Origin: Pseudobutyrivibrio sp.
GTDB taxonomy: Bacteria; Bacillota; Clostridia; Lachnospirales; Lachnospiraceae
Reading direction: 5' to 3'
Assembly (NCBI GenBank): GCA_024697025.1
Contig: JAILGH010000022.1
Span: 60,729 to 124,728 of the forward strand
Length of the DNA stretch: 64,000 nucleotides
The position numbers and the translations under genes are program-made. The notes under the pieces were generated by a model. That model made no database searches. It was not told the DNA's origin and saw only the letters and a program-made list of their open reading frames with translations. Shown piece by piece: positions 47,692 through 58,083 of the stretch (positions are counted from its first letter, which is position 1; each line of letters starts with the position of its first letter).

Positions 47692-49065
47692 ATGGTAATT
47701 GAGAACTACAGTGAGATTACTCCTGAATTGGAAAGACTGGCCGAACTTTCCAAGAAATCCTCATATATAGATCCAGAGCTATACACCACCTACGATGTTA
47801 AGCGCGGTCTCCGTGATTTAAATGGTAAGGGTGTCTTAGTTGGTATTACCGAGATTTCAGAAGTTAATTCCAAGAAATTAGTGGACGGCAAAGAGATACC
47901 TTGCGATGGTCAATTATTCTATAGAGGTTACAATGTACAGGATTTAGTTAAGAATCTTCCTACTGAGCAGCATTATGGTTTTGAAGAATGTGCTTATCTT
48001 CTATTGTTTGGCACTCTTCCTACTAAGGCTCAGCTAGAGGAGTTCAAGGACATCCTTGCTAGCTACCGCTCTCTTCCAACTAACTTTGTTAGAGATATGA
48101 TTATGAAGAGCCCATCCAAGGATATGATGAATTCACTTGCTCGTTCTGTACTTGCTTTGTATTCATACGATGAGAAGGCTGACGACACTTCTGAGCCAAA
48201 CGTGCTTAGACAGTGCTTACAGTTGATTGCCAACTTCCCATTGTTATCAGTTTACAGCTATGCAGCTTACGACTATTACTACAATGAGAATTCGCTTATC
48301 ATTCATCAGCCTAGACCAGATTATTCTACAGCGGAGAACATTCTCCACTGCCTTAGACCTGATAGCAAGTTCACTCCACTCGAGGCAAAGCTTCTTGATG
48401 TAGCTTTAATTCTTCACATGGAGCACGGTGGCGGTAACAACTCAACCTTCACTACTCACCTTGTTTCATCTTCTGGAACCGATACATACGCAGCTATTGC
48501 TGCTGCCCTTGGTTCGCTTAAGGGACCAAAGCACGGTGGTGCCAACATCAAGGTTGTTCGCATGTTTGAAGACATGAAGGCTCACCTTAAGGATTGGGAG
48601 GACGAGGAAGAAGTTTCAGCATACCTTAGAGCACTTCTTCACGGAGAGGCCTTTGACAATGCCGGCCTCATCTATGGTATGGGTCACGCTATTTATTCTG
48701 TATCTGATCCACGTGCAATCACTTTCCACTCTTTCGTTGAAAAGCTTGCAGTTGAAAAGGGTATGGAAAAGGAATATCAGTTATACGAGACAGTTGCCAG
48801 ACTTGCTCCAAAGATTATTGCTGAGGAGCGCAAGATTTACAAGGGTGTTTCACCAAACGTGGATTTCTACTCTGGTTTTGTTTATCAGATGCTTGGCATT
48901 CCTGGAGAATTGTTCACTCCTATATTTGCCATCGCTCGTATCGCTGGCTGGAGTGCTCACCGTATGGAGGAGATTTGCCACCGCGGCAAGATTATGCGTC
49001 CTGCATACATGACAGTGTGCCAGCACAAGAAATACGTTCCAATAGAGGACCGCACAGCAAACTAG
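47692..49065 (+). CDS. gltA: Citrate synthase
   Basis: A 457-residue enzyme making citrate from oxaloacetate and acetyl-CoA, the entry to 2-oxoglutarate and so to glutamate. The catalytic His residues lie in LHMEHGGGNNST near 242 and GPKHGGANIKV near 285, and the catalytic Asp in SPNVDFYSGFVYQMLG near 390. The N-terminal extension and IPCDGQLFYRGYNVQDL near 70 fit the clostridial subtype. The start is ATG at 47692 after AGGAGG; a TTG directly before it is not needed. Confidence 0.93.
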   Translation: MVIENYSEITPELERLAELSKKSSYIDPELYTTYDVKRGLRDLNGKGVLVGITEISEVNSKKLVDGKEIPCDGQLFYRGYNVQDLVKNLPTEQHYGFEECAYLLLFGTLPTKAQLEEFKDILASYRSLPTNFVRDMIMKSPSKDMMNSLARSVLALYSYDEKADDTSEPNVLRQCLQLIANFPLLSVYSYAAYDYYYNENSLIIHQPRPDYSTAENILHCLRPDSKFTPLEAKLLDVALILHMEHGGGNNSTFTTHLVSSSGTDTYAAIAAALGSLKGPKHGGANIKVVRMFEDMKAHLKDWEDEEEVSAYLRALLHGEAFDNAGLIYGMGHAIYSVSDPRAITFHSFVEKLAVEKGMEKEYQLYETVARLAPKIIAEERKIYKGVSPNVDFYSGFVYQMLGIPGELFTPIFAIARIAGWSAHRMEEICHRGKIMRPAYMTVCQHKKYVPIEDRTAN

Positions 49066-49100
49066 TCACATATGTTTTACTTTTAATCAAAATATCAAGA

Positions 49101-49136
49101 GGATCTGAAGCTTATACAGCAACAGATCCTTTTTTC
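49101..49136 (+). terminator. Citrate synthase terminator
   Basis: GGATCTG and CAGATCC arms with a 15-nt loop, followed by TTTTTT, 35 bp after the stop. Confidence 0.85.
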
Positions 49137-49147
49137 ATACTAAAATC

Positions 49148-49372
49148 TTATTTTTTCGACAGGTAATCCGACATCTTTATCCAATCAATTTCCACCTTGC
49201 CATCTACTAAAGCATAGGCCTTTTCAAATACGTTTTCATAATTCTCATAGCTGACATAATCTATCCCCTCATCTACACTTGGAAGTATTCCAAATATTAA
49301 TTCAAATACTCCACCGCTATTTAAGTCTACAATTCTATAATACCGGTAAAGATTTTTTCCGCACCGGAAAGT
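49148..49372 (-). pseudogene. Remnant of an unidentified gene (C-terminal part only)
   Basis: A 75-codon open frame ends in TAA at 49148 and reads like real protein (GGVFELIFGILPSVDEGID, later DGKVEIDWIKMSDYL). It has no ATG, GTG or TTG start before an in-frame TGA at 49375-49373. No ribosome site is present. It looks like the tail of a deleted gene. I do not recognise the family. Confidence 0.45.
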
Positions 49373-49400
49373 TCATACTTTCCTAATTGTACAACTGATA

Positions 49401-49409
49401 TGTTATAAT
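49401..49409 (+). promoter_or_regulatory. Extended -10 promoter of the MFS-regulator unit
   Basis: TG-T-TATAAT at 49401-49409 is an extended -10 with a poor -35 and lies 49 bp before the MFS start. Confidence 0.5.
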
Positions 49410-49457
49410 CTTGGCATAAACTTGTTAGTATTTGGCCATGAAATGAAAGGAGCAAAT

Positions 49458-50774
49458 ATGGCTAACGAACTAACCTACAAAGATGTATTAAAAAATAAAG
49501 AATATAAAAAGCTTTTATTCTCCAATCTAATAAATAGATTTGGCGACTCAGTAGATGCCATCGCATTTACCTGGCTGGTTTATCAGATTACAAACAGTCC
49601 TTCCTGGACTGCCCTTATATTTGGCCTGAACCTTTTACCTAACATAATAGTCCAACCATTTGTCGGACCAATTGTGGAACGGCTGAACAAGAAAAAAGTT
49701 ATAATTTTTACTCACGTTGCTAGAGGCTTTGTAATTTCAGTTTTTGTACTTATGTACCTGTCGGGAATAGTCAATCCATACATACTGGCAGCCTTTACTC
49801 TAACCATCACAACCATAGAATCATTTAATCTTCCGGCGGCGGGAGCATTTATTCCCAGTGTTGTTAAAAAGGATAAATTGGCTCATGCAATGAGTTTAAA
49901 CTCAAGCCTATCCAGCGCCGTGTCTTTAGTTGGCGTAGGTTTGGCTGGTGTCATTATTGCAAGACTTGGAGTGCAGGCTGCAATGATAATTGATGCTACA
50001 ACATTTTTTATAGCAGCAATTGCTATCGTGCCTATAAAGACACTGACTGTCGAAGGTCAGACTGATGAAACAACGGAAAATAATATTTTCCAAGAATCCT
50101 ATCTTTCTCTTTTAAAGGATGGATTTCGCTACATGCTAAAGAAAAAGATTATATTAAATGTCTGCTTTGTTGCAGTGTTTATGAACTTCTTTATCGTCCC
50201 AGTCAATGCTCTTCAGGCTCCTATCGCAAAGGAAATATTCGGACTTGGCAGTGGACTTTTAAGCGTAATGGGAACAGCAGGTGCCATCGGAGGTATTATT
50301 GGTGCAATTATCACACCATCCATTATGAAACGATTTTCTGTAAAAATGATTATTGTAACAGGCGGCACCATAGTAGGATGCTTCATGTACATCATGTCCC
50401 TGGGTAGCATGTTTAAAGGGAGCCCTATCATAGGCTATCTCTTGGCAGGAATATGCTCTTGCATGATGCTTTTGGCTGCAACCATCATATCAGGAACAAT
50501 TAACATTCAATTTGAAAAAACCTGCGACCACAACTATCTGGCCAGAGCGAACTCGGTTCTTGGAGCTGCTTCCATTGCGGCTGCTCCTATAGGTTCCTTT
50601 ATAGTCAGTGCTGCATCTATTCGCCTAAGCACTGCTACTCTACTAGGGCTGTTTGGACTTATGATGATTGTATTGATGATTTTTGTATTCTTTTGTAAAG
50701 CAAATTTTGAAATAGAACAAGGAGATGTTACCTATGCAGATCAAACTTGCAGAGAACATAAAAAAATATCGTAA
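49458..50774 (+). CDS. MFS transporter (macrolide-efflux-like MFS_3 type)
   Basis: A 438-residue protein with about 12 membrane segments. The N-terminus NKEYKKLLFSNLINRFGDSVDAIAF is typical of the MFS_3 group that includes Mef-type drug exporters, and FVGPIVERLNKKKVIIFTHVARG is the motif-A loop. The start at 49458 follows AAAGGAG. Its 3' end overlaps the XRE/TPR regulator gene by 41 bp, so the two are co-expressed. The substrate is unknown; a role in drug or peptide export is inferred. Confidence 0.85.
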   Translation: MANELTYKDVLKNKEYKKLLFSNLINRFGDSVDAIAFTWLVYQITNSPSWTALIFGLNLLPNIIVQPFVGPIVERLNKKKVIIFTHVARGFVISVFVLMYLSGIVNPYILAAFTLTITTIESFNLPAAGAFIPSVVKKDKLAHAMSLNSSLSSAVSLVGVGLAGVIIARLGVQAAMIIDATTFFIAAIAIVPIKTLTVEGQTDETTENNIFQESYLSLLKDGFRYMLKKKIILNVCFVAVFMNFFIVPVNALQAPIAKEIFGLGSGLLSVMGTAGAIGGIIGAIITPSIMKRFSVKMIIVTGGTIVGCFMYIMSLGSMFKGSPIIGYLLAGICSCMMLLAATIISGTINIQFEKTCDHNYLARANSVLGAASIAAAPIGSFIVSAASIRLSTATLLGLFGLMMIVLMIFVFFCKANFEIEQGDVTYADQTCREHKKIS

Positions 50775-51861
50775 AGAAATGGACCTTACTCAGGAAAGGC
50801 TGGCTGATACCATGGGTGTAACTGTGGGTGCAGTATCTAAATGGGAAAATGGAAGCAATATCCCTGACATCCAAACCATGATGGAGCTTGCCAACCTATT
50901 TAATATTTCGTTGGATGAATTTGTGGGCTTTGATATGTCTTCCAAAAAAATCGAAGATATGTGCAAAAATATAGATGACTTAAGCCTTGACCATCACTTT
51001 GAAGAAGCAATCAAAGAAGCAAAGGACGCCCTTTCCCGATACCCTCATACCTTTAAGGTACTATACTCCTGTGGGGATATGTATTATAGGAAGATTTTGG
51101 AAGGCCTTGAAATGGACAATGTAGAAAATGACGATGTTGAAAATGCAATCGAAATATACCAGACTGCCCTTAATCACCTTGACCAAAATAAAGATCCCGA
51201 GGTCAGCGATTATACTATCCAAACCAGACTTGCTCATATGTATAGCCTTATAGATTCAGAAAAGGCCCTTGAGTTACTTAACGAAATAAACTACAACGGA
51301 TGCCACAACAATGAAATTGCCCTGTTGCTTCTAGAAATGGGAAAAACCACTGAGGCTTTGGATAAATTTACCTATGCCCTACTGCAAAATTTTCTAGAAC
51401 AAACAGTTATATCATCCAACACAGCCTGGGCCCTTGTGGAAACCAACAAAAAATCCAACCTAAAAAAAGCAACAGAGCTTATAGATTCTCAAATCGCCTT
51501 AATCAATGCTTACAGTTATCAGGATAAGGTAGATTATATGTATAAATTAAAAATTCAACCTCTGATTTCCAAAGCATGTTTCTTAGCTCTTCTTGGGGAA
51601 GAGGATAAAATGAAAAAAGTAATTAGCGAAACCTATCAGCTGGCAAAAGAATTTGATAATGCAGATACTCCTAGAGATATTGCTGACTTCTTTAAATTCT
51701 ATTTCACCACAAGAATTATACCTATATATGACTCCTGCAGCGAAAAGGCAATAGAAAGCGCAGAAGTTTTCTTACAAAAGAAAATCAAAGATTCAAAGGG
51801 AAAACAGAAAAAAAGCTTCCAAAAAGTACTAGATTACTGGAACGCCATAAAGGAATTATAA
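50734..51861 (+). CDS. XRE-family HTH regulator with TPR-like C-terminal domain
   Basis: A 375-residue protein. Residues 5-60 are an HTH_3 domain (IKKYRKEMDLTQERLADTMG ending VSKWENGSNIPDI). The rest is a chain of helical pairs like tetratricopeptide repeats (for example AIKEAKDALSRYPHTFKVLY and ALELLNEINYNGCHNNEIAL). HTH plus TPR is the layout of peptide-sensing and metabolite-sensing regulators in Firmicutes, though no peptide gene is seen here. The start at 50734 follows AAGGAG. It overlaps the MFS gene in another frame and probably controls it. Confidence 0.85.
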   Translation: MQIKLAENIKKYRKEMDLTQERLADTMGVTVGAVSKWENGSNIPDIQTMMELANLFNISLDEFVGFDMSSKKIEDMCKNIDDLSLDHHFEEAIKEAKDALSRYPHTFKVLYSCGDMYYRKILEGLEMDNVENDDVENAIEIYQTALNHLDQNKDPEVSDYTIQTRLAHMYSLIDSEKALELLNEINYNGCHNNEIALLLLEMGKTTEALDKFTYALLQNFLEQTVISSNTAWALVETNKKSNLKKATELIDSQIALINAYSYQDKVDYMYKLKIQPLISKACFLALLGEEDKMKKVISETYQLAKEFDNADTPRDIADFFKFYFTTRIIPIYDSCSEKAIESAEVFLQKKIKDSKGKQKKSFQKVLDYWNAIKEL

Positions 51862-51887
51862 TAATTCTGTCGCCGAGACACATATTT

Positions 51888-51906
51888 CACACGAAGTGTG
51901 TTTTTT
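51888..51906 (+). terminator. Weak terminator after the XRE gene
   Basis: A 5-bp CACAC-GAA-GTGTG stem followed by TTTTTT. A second, longer hairpin ACCTTATAGGA/TCCTATAAGGT (51907-51943) follows, flanked by T and A runs. Confidence 0.5.
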
Positions 51907-51943
51907 ACCTTATAGGAGATTGCAAAGCAATTTCCTATAAGGT

Positions 51944-51980
51944 AAAAAAGACTCCAGTAGCCCGAAGCCTACTGGAGTCT
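51944..51980 (-). terminator. gdhA terminator
   Basis: GACTCCAGTAG and CTACTGGAGTC arms (51979-51969 and 51960-51950) with an 8-nt loop, followed by TTTTTT on the minus strand. Confidence 0.88.
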
Positions 51981-51992
51981 TAATAATTTATT

Positions 51993-53414
<1,422 letters not shown>

Positions 53415-53465
53415 TCAAAGACGATTTTACATCTTTTAGCGCTTTAAAGCAATAAATTTTTTCAT

Positions 53466-53495
53466 AAAAAAGATGCCTAAACAGGCATCTTTTTC
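53466..53495 (-). terminator. sstT terminator
   Basis: GATGCCT-GTTT-AGGCATC with T-runs on both sides, 17 bp past the sstT stop. It isolates gdhA from sstT. Confidence 0.88.
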
Positions 53496-53505
53496 ATCGT
53501 TGTAA

Positions 53506-54759
53506 TTATATATCTAATTTTGTATTTCCGCCAAGGAAAGTTGGTAAAGATTTACCTGTTTTTTTCCACTGTGAATACTCTGCTGTAGCAGCAAACATAA
53601 CATCACCTGATGAGTTAAGAGCAGTCTCAACTGAATCTTGAACAACACCAATAATGAAACCAACTGCAACAACCTGCATTGCCACATCAGCATTAACGCC
53701 AAATAGTGAGCATGCCATAGGAATAAGAAGTAATGAACCACCTGCTACACCTGATGCTCCGCAAGCACCAAGAGTTGCAATAAATGCAAGAATAAGTGCT
53801 GTTGCAAAAGATACTTGAATACCAACTGTATTAGCAGCTGCAAGGGACATTACTGCAATTGTGATAGCAGCACCATCCATATTGATTGTAGCTCCAAGTG
53901 GAATTGACACTGCATACATCTCTGGGTCCATACCAAGCTTCTCGCAAAGCTCCATATTTACAGGGATATTAGCTGCAGAACTACGTGTAAAGAATGCAGT
54001 AACACCTGATTCTCTTAAGCATCTAAATACAAGTGGATATGGATTTGTTCTAAGAACAATTGCAGCAAGTAATGGATCTACAATAAGTGCAACTGCAAGC
54101 ATGCTGCCTACAAGAAGAATTAAAAGCTTGCCGTAATCTGTAAAGATTGACATACCATTTGTTGAAACGTTCTCATATACAAGACCCATAATTCCAAAAG
54201 GTGCAAGGTTAATAATCCATCTAACTGCCTGAGAAACTATCTCAGCAAAATCAGCCATCATCTGCTTTGTGTTATCGCTAGCAATTCTCTTTGATGCAAT
54301 ACCTAAGATAACAGCCCAGAAAAGGATACCGATGTATCTACCTTCTGCTAATGAATTAACAGGGTTAGAAACCATATTAATAAGAAGATTTGACAATACC
54401 TCTCCTACACCTGTAGGAATAGTCTCAGCTTCTGCTGCCTCTGCAAGGGTAAGCGTCTGAGGGAATAAAAAGCTGCCAACTACGGCAACAACCGAAGCAA
54501 GAAGTGTACTTGTCATATAAAGAATAATAACAAGACCAAATCTACGGTCAAGCTTATCATTGCCTTGAGCAAGTGCTGAAACAACTAGAACAAAGACAAG
54601 TACAGGTGCTACCGCCTTTAATGCTCCAACAAAAATGCTTCCAAGCAATGCGATGAAAGATAGATTATCGAATAATAATCCCAGGATTACACCAACAATA
54701 AGTCCACAAATAATACGAACGATAAGACTTATGCTGTTGTACTTTTGAATAAGTTTCAT
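53506..54759 (-). CDS. sstT: Serine/threonine:sodium symporter
   Basis: A 417-residue member of the dicarboxylate/amino acid:cation symporter family. It has LLFDNLSFIALLGSIFVGALKAVAPVLVFVLV split at about residues 30-60, a Ser-rich hairpin FFTRSSAANIPVNMELCEKLG near 255, the substrate loop NMDGAAITIAV near 290, and GVVQDSVETALNSSGDV near 370. These match SstT more than the glutamate/aspartate carriers. The real family role is Na+-driven uptake of serine and threonine. Confidence 0.9.
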   Translation of the reverse strand: MKLIQKYNSISLIVRIICGLIVGVILGLLFDNLSFIALLGSIFVGALKAVAPVLVFVLVVSALAQGNDKLDRRFGLVIILYMTSTLLASVVAVVGSFLFPQTLTLAEAAEAETIPTGVGEVLSNLLINMVSNPVNSLAEGRYIGILFWAVILGIASKRIASDNTKQMMADFAEIVSQAVRWIINLAPFGIMGLVYENVSTNGMSIFTDYGKLLILLVGSMLAVALIVDPLLAAIVLRTNPYPLVFRCLRESGVTAFFTRSSAANIPVNMELCEKLGMDPEMYAVSIPLGATINMDGAAITIAVMSLAAANTVGIQVSFATALILAFIATLGACGASGVAGGSLLLIPMACSLFGVNADVAMQVVAVGFIIGVVQDSVETALNSSGDVMFAATAEYSQWKKTGKSLPTFLGGNTKLDI

Positions 54760-54848
54760 AGTGATTTAACTCCCTTGATTTATTTTTTAACATTTTAACA
54801 CTTTAGCACGTTAAAGAAAAGAAGTTTTTACACTATTTTATCAAAAAG

Positions 54849-55346
54849 TTAAATCTTGAATAATTTCTGTATACGACTGATAATCATGCCCGAAAGAACG
54901 CCAATAACGATTCCCGACACTGTTCCAATAACAATTAGAAATGGCAAATAATAAATCAGGCTAGAAGTTTCTAAAACAAACATCGCAACTATAATCTGTC
55001 CGATATTATGACACACTCCACCTAAGACACTGACGCCAGTTACAGAAAAGAGTTTTGTTTTCTTGCCAATGACCATGGCTAAAAAAGAAAGGCCTGCACC
55101 AGCAAGAGAATATATCATCATTGCAAGATTTCCAAAGGTCAATCCAACAAGCACCACTCTTACTATAGAAAGTAAAAAGGCGTTTTTAGTACCTAGAGTG
55201 TAAAGTGCAACCATGACAACTAAATTAGCAAGTCCAACCTTTGCCCCTGGTATTCCTATATTAAGGGGAAGCAAAAATTCCACGTAAGACAATACAAATG
55301 CCAAGGCAACTAATAGGCCTAAAAATGCAATTTTGTTAGTTTTCAT
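54849..55346 (-). CDS. Gx-transporter family membrane protein (EetB position in the FLEET locus)
   Basis: A 165-residue protein with about five membrane segments, of the family once called heptaprenyl diphosphate synthase component I. It has the marker NIGIPGAKVGLANLVVM near residue 30 and GGVCHNIGQIIVAMFV near 108. In Listeria-type extracellular electron transfer loci a protein of this type is encoded together with a NusG-domain-II protein, as here. Its exact role is not settled; it may move a quinone precursor or flavin. It is the last gene of the operon. Confidence 0.8.
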   Translation of the reverse strand: MKTNKIAFLGLLVALAFVLSYVEFLLPLNIGIPGAKVGLANLVVMVALYTLGTKNAFLLSIVRVVLVGLTFGNLAMMIYSLAGAGLSFLAMVIGKKTKLFSVTGVSVLGGVCHNIGQIIVAMFVLETSSLIYYLPFLIVIGTVSGIVIGVLSGMIISRIQKLFKI

Positions 55347-55363
55347 AAAGCCTCCTCGACTTA

Positions 55364-55750
55364 CTAATTAGTAGCTGAATCAATATCGTTTTCTTCGCCG
55401 CCTTCTATTGTAACCACCAATCTGTTTGGCAAACAAACAATGGCGTCACCAGCATAGTGAATATGGAAATGATTTACACAGATTTGATCTCTACAGCTAG
55501 CCTCTGAAATCTGAACATATCCATCCTCGATAACTAACACATTATAAGAACCATCAGGAAGCTCTATACGCTCCTGTCTATCCTCATCCAGTGGATATCT
55601 GCCATATTCTTCACCATCAATCTTTACCAAGACATAAGCTTTGTCTGCTGTGTCTTCTGTGCTTGCTTTTTGCCGAAATGCCATAGATGCCAATCCGCCA
55701 AGAGTAATTACTAATATAACTGCAATTAAAATAATATCGTTTTTCTTCAT
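55364..55750 (-). CDS. NusG domain II-containing exported protein (EetA position)
   Basis: A 128-residue protein with an N-terminal membrane anchor (residues 5-25) and a small beta-rich NusG domain II. This shows YVLVKIDGEEYGRYPL, then NVLVIEDGYVQISEASCRDQICV split near residues 70-95, with a conserved Cys pair (SCRDQIC). It starts 2 bp after the ApbE gene ends. Proteins of this type recur in FLEET loci, but their function in electron transfer is unknown. Confidence 0.82.
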   Translation of the reverse strand: MKKNDIILIAVILVITLGGLASMAFRQKASTEDTADKAYVLVKIDGEEYGRYPLDEDRQERIELPDGSYNVLVIEDGYVQISEASCRDQICVNHFHIHYAGDAIVCLPNRLVVTIEGGEENDIDSATN

Positions 55751-55752
55751 GT

Positions 55753-56841
55753 TTACTTTACTATACTCTCCTCAAAATGCTCCGAGTAAACTTTGGTGCC
55801 ATCATGATACACCCACATAGCCTCAACATTATCCAAGCTATTAACGAATTCCATGCCCTCTTCCAGAGTCATATTATAGACAGCTGTAGATAAAGCATCT
55901 GCTGCTCCTGAATCATCAGTTAAAATAGAAACTGCAGCGAATGTTTCAGATGGGAATAATGTGTCAGGATTAATGATATGACAGTATACCTTGTCATCAA
56001 CAACATAATAACGCTGATAATCACCAGATGAAACTACACATTGTCCATCATTGATATCAACCTTTTCGATGTATTCCTCGCTACTACTCAAATCTGGATT
56101 TTGAATAGCTATTCTAAATTGGGTGCCATCTATTCGTGTGCCAAGACCAGAGATATTTCCACCTAAGCTAAGAAGGATATTATCCATCCCCTGCTCGCGG
56201 CAATAGTCCATTACTCTCTGAACTGCATATCCTTTTCCAGTACTGCCCACATCAAGAGACATTTCTGGGTCAGCAAGATAAACTGTCTTAGCCTCTTCAT
56301 CTATGATAACATCATCAATGTTTACATGCTCATTTGCAGCCTGAAGCTCAGCCATATTTGGAAGGCTTGCACGTTCAGGATTATCACTTCCATATTCTCT
56401 GTACTCATGCCAGATTGAAAGAACTGAACCCATGGCAACATTAACCTTGCCATTAGTCTTTTTATACATGTCCTTACTGAATTTAAGTAAGTTAATTATC
56501 TCTTCATCAACTTCTACAGGAGCGATTCCCGCATTATCATTGATGGTTTTGATATTGTTAAGCCCATCGTAATCGTTATAAATATCATATAAGTTATTAT
56601 AAAAAACCAAACGTTCCTTAATTATTTCCGCCTGATTTGAAAATTCAGTTTCATTATGTGCATACCCTACAATTTCTGTTCGGGTATCAAAAATATCCAA
56701 AAATGTCGCAGTATATTTAATTTCTTCACTAGAATCTGTTCCGTCTACCTTAGAACCAAATATCTTTCCAGACTGAACAGCTACTATAAAAACTATTAAT
56801 AAAACTACCAGCAATATAGATGCTGCTTTAATACGATTCAT
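55753..56841 (-). CDS. apbE: FAD:protein FMN transferase (ApbE/FmnB)
   Basis: A 362-residue exported enzyme that uses FAD to attach FMN to Thr residues of partner proteins. A single N-terminal membrane segment (about 8-25) anchors it outside. Family motifs are DIFDTRTEIVGYAHNE near 48, MGSVLSIWHEYR near 138, the core SLDVGSTGKGYAVQRVMDY near 205, and NILLSLGGNISGLG near 232. The start at 56841 is preceded by GAGG at 9 nt. The PplA-like protein encoded just upstream is its obvious substrate. Confidence 0.92.
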   Translation of the reverse strand: MNRIKAASILLVVLLIVFIVAVQSGKIFGSKVDGTDSSEEIKYTATFLDIFDTRTEIVGYAHNETEFSNQAEIIKERLVFYNNLYDIYNDYDGLNNIKTINDNAGIAPVEVDEEIINLLKFSKDMYKKTNGKVNVAMGSVLSIWHEYREYGSDNPERASLPNMAELQAANEHVNIDDVIIDEEAKTVYLADPEMSLDVGSTGKGYAVQRVMDYCREQGMDNILLSLGGNISGLGTRIDGTQFRIAIQNPDLSSSEEYIEKVDINDGQCVVSSGDYQRYYVVDDKVYCHIINPDTLFPSETFAAVSILTDDSGAADALSTAVYNMTLEEGMEFVNSLDNVEAMWVYHDGTKVYSEHFEESIVK

Positions 56842-56874
56842 AAAAAACATCCTCTAAAAGAGACAAATAATTTA

Positions 56875-56899
56875 GGGAGTGTGCATGGCGCACACTCCC
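56875..56899 (-). promoter_or_regulatory. Strong hairpin between the PplA-like and ApbE genes
   Basis: A 10-bp GGGAGTGTGC/GCACACTCCC stem with a 5-nt loop, 25 bp past the PplA-like stop and without a T-run. It would not be a clean terminator. It may stabilise the abundant lipoprotein message or reduce readthrough. Confidence 0.55.
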
Positions 56900-56923
56900 C
56901 ATTGCTATTTAATTATAAAGTTC

Positions 56924-58018
56924 TTACTTAGCGCTTGCAACTGCCTTTGCGATAACAGCGTTAAAATCTGTGATATGAACAGATACTGAAGCTGCAAGGT
57001 CAGCGTCTGCTGCACGACCTTCTTCTACAGCTGTGTTCTGTACTTCTTCAACAGTCTTTCCTACTGTGTACTCAGCGTAAGCTGCAGCCTGCTCGTTCCA
57101 CTCCTTACCGATTGAAGAAGCAGATCTCATACCGTACTCATCGCCAAGCTCGTTCTTGCTCTTTACATCAGCATTCTTATCAGCTGTGATAACACCCTTT
57201 GTATCGAATGCAATCTTAGCCTGAACAGCATCGATGATTGAGCTTGTGATTACGCCATCACCATTTACTGTAAGAACAGAGATTGTAGTGTAAGCCTCTG
57301 CATTACCATCAGCATCTGCTGTAGCATCTACAGACTTAGCAATGTTTGTTGTTACACCAAGACCAAGCTTATCGCCAGCTACTGCACCACCAGCTACAGC
57401 ATTTTCCATAGCCTCAAGTACTGCTGCCTGGAAACCTGTTACGTGGATAGAAACTGAAGCAACTAAGTCCTCATCACCAGCATAGCCTTCTGAAATAGCC
57501 ATGTTCTTGATGTCGTCAGCTGTCTTACCAACAGCCCAATCTGCAAATGCATCAGCCTGCTCATACCATTCCTTACCGATAGCTGAAGCCTTCTTCATAC
57601 CATACTCATCGCCAAGCTCTCTCTTTGACTTGTACTCAGCAGCAAGATCAGATGTGATCTTTCCGTCAGCGCTGATACCAATCTTTGTCTGTGCAATATC
57701 AATTACACACTCAACAATTGCTCCGTTTGAATCTACAGTTACAGCTGCGATTGTAGCATCAGCCTGTGCTGTTCCGTCACCCTCAGCTGAAGCATCCTTA
57801 GAATCAGCGATTGATACTACTGTACCAAGACCTGTAAGGAGCTCTCCTTCGGCAGCTACTGTTGCTGGCTGTGCGGCCTCTGTTGACTCTGCAACTTCTG
57901 CGTTTGACTGCTGTGTTGTTGTGGTTGTTGTGTCAGCTGCTTCCTCAGAACCACAGCCAACGAATGCTGTTGCTGCTAAAGATGCAACACACATTAATGC
58001 GACTAAATTCTTTTTCAT
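56924..58018 (-). CDS. pplA: PplA-like extracellular electron transfer flavoprotein (lipoprotein)
   Basis: A 364-residue surface lipoprotein with lipobox FVGC (Cys22) and a Thr/Ala/Glu linker to about residue 60. Two similar domains of about 145 residues follow. Matched segments are ELGDEYGMKKASAIGKEW and ELGDEYGMRSASSIGKEW, then VGKTADDIKNMA and VGKTVEEVQNTA, then SVSIHVTGF and SVSVHITDF. PplA of Listeria carries FMN covalently on Thr residues placed by ApbE and passes electrons to iron or soluble shuttles. Candidate sites here are the Thr in ADATIAAV and in AYTTISVL. It lies between dmkB and apbE. Confidence 0.87.
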   Translation of the reverse strand: MKKNLVALMCVASLAATAFVGCGSEEAADTTTTTTQQSNAEVAESTEAAQPATVAAEGELLTGLGTVVSIADSKDASAEGDGTAQADATIAAVTVDSNGAIVECVIDIAQTKIGISADGKITSDLAAEYKSKRELGDEYGMKKASAIGKEWYEQADAFADWAVGKTADDIKNMAISEGYAGDEDLVASVSIHVTGFQAAVLEAMENAVAGGAVAGDKLGLGVTTNIAKSVDATADADGNAEAYTTISVLTVNGDGVITSSIIDAVQAKIAFDTKGVITADKNADVKSKNELGDEYGMRSASSIGKEWNEQAAAYAEYTVGKTVEEVQNTAVEEGRAADADLAASVSVHITDFNAVIAKAVASAK

Positions 58019-58083
58019 CGTTTAAACCCTTTCTTATATTGATGAATTAGTTAATATATATATAGCGGTAACCCGCTACAATA

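Noticed and set aside
57501..58025. 174-codon plus-strand ORF opposite the PplA-like gene
   Set aside because: Antisense of Ala/Thr-rich codons; no family match or start signals.
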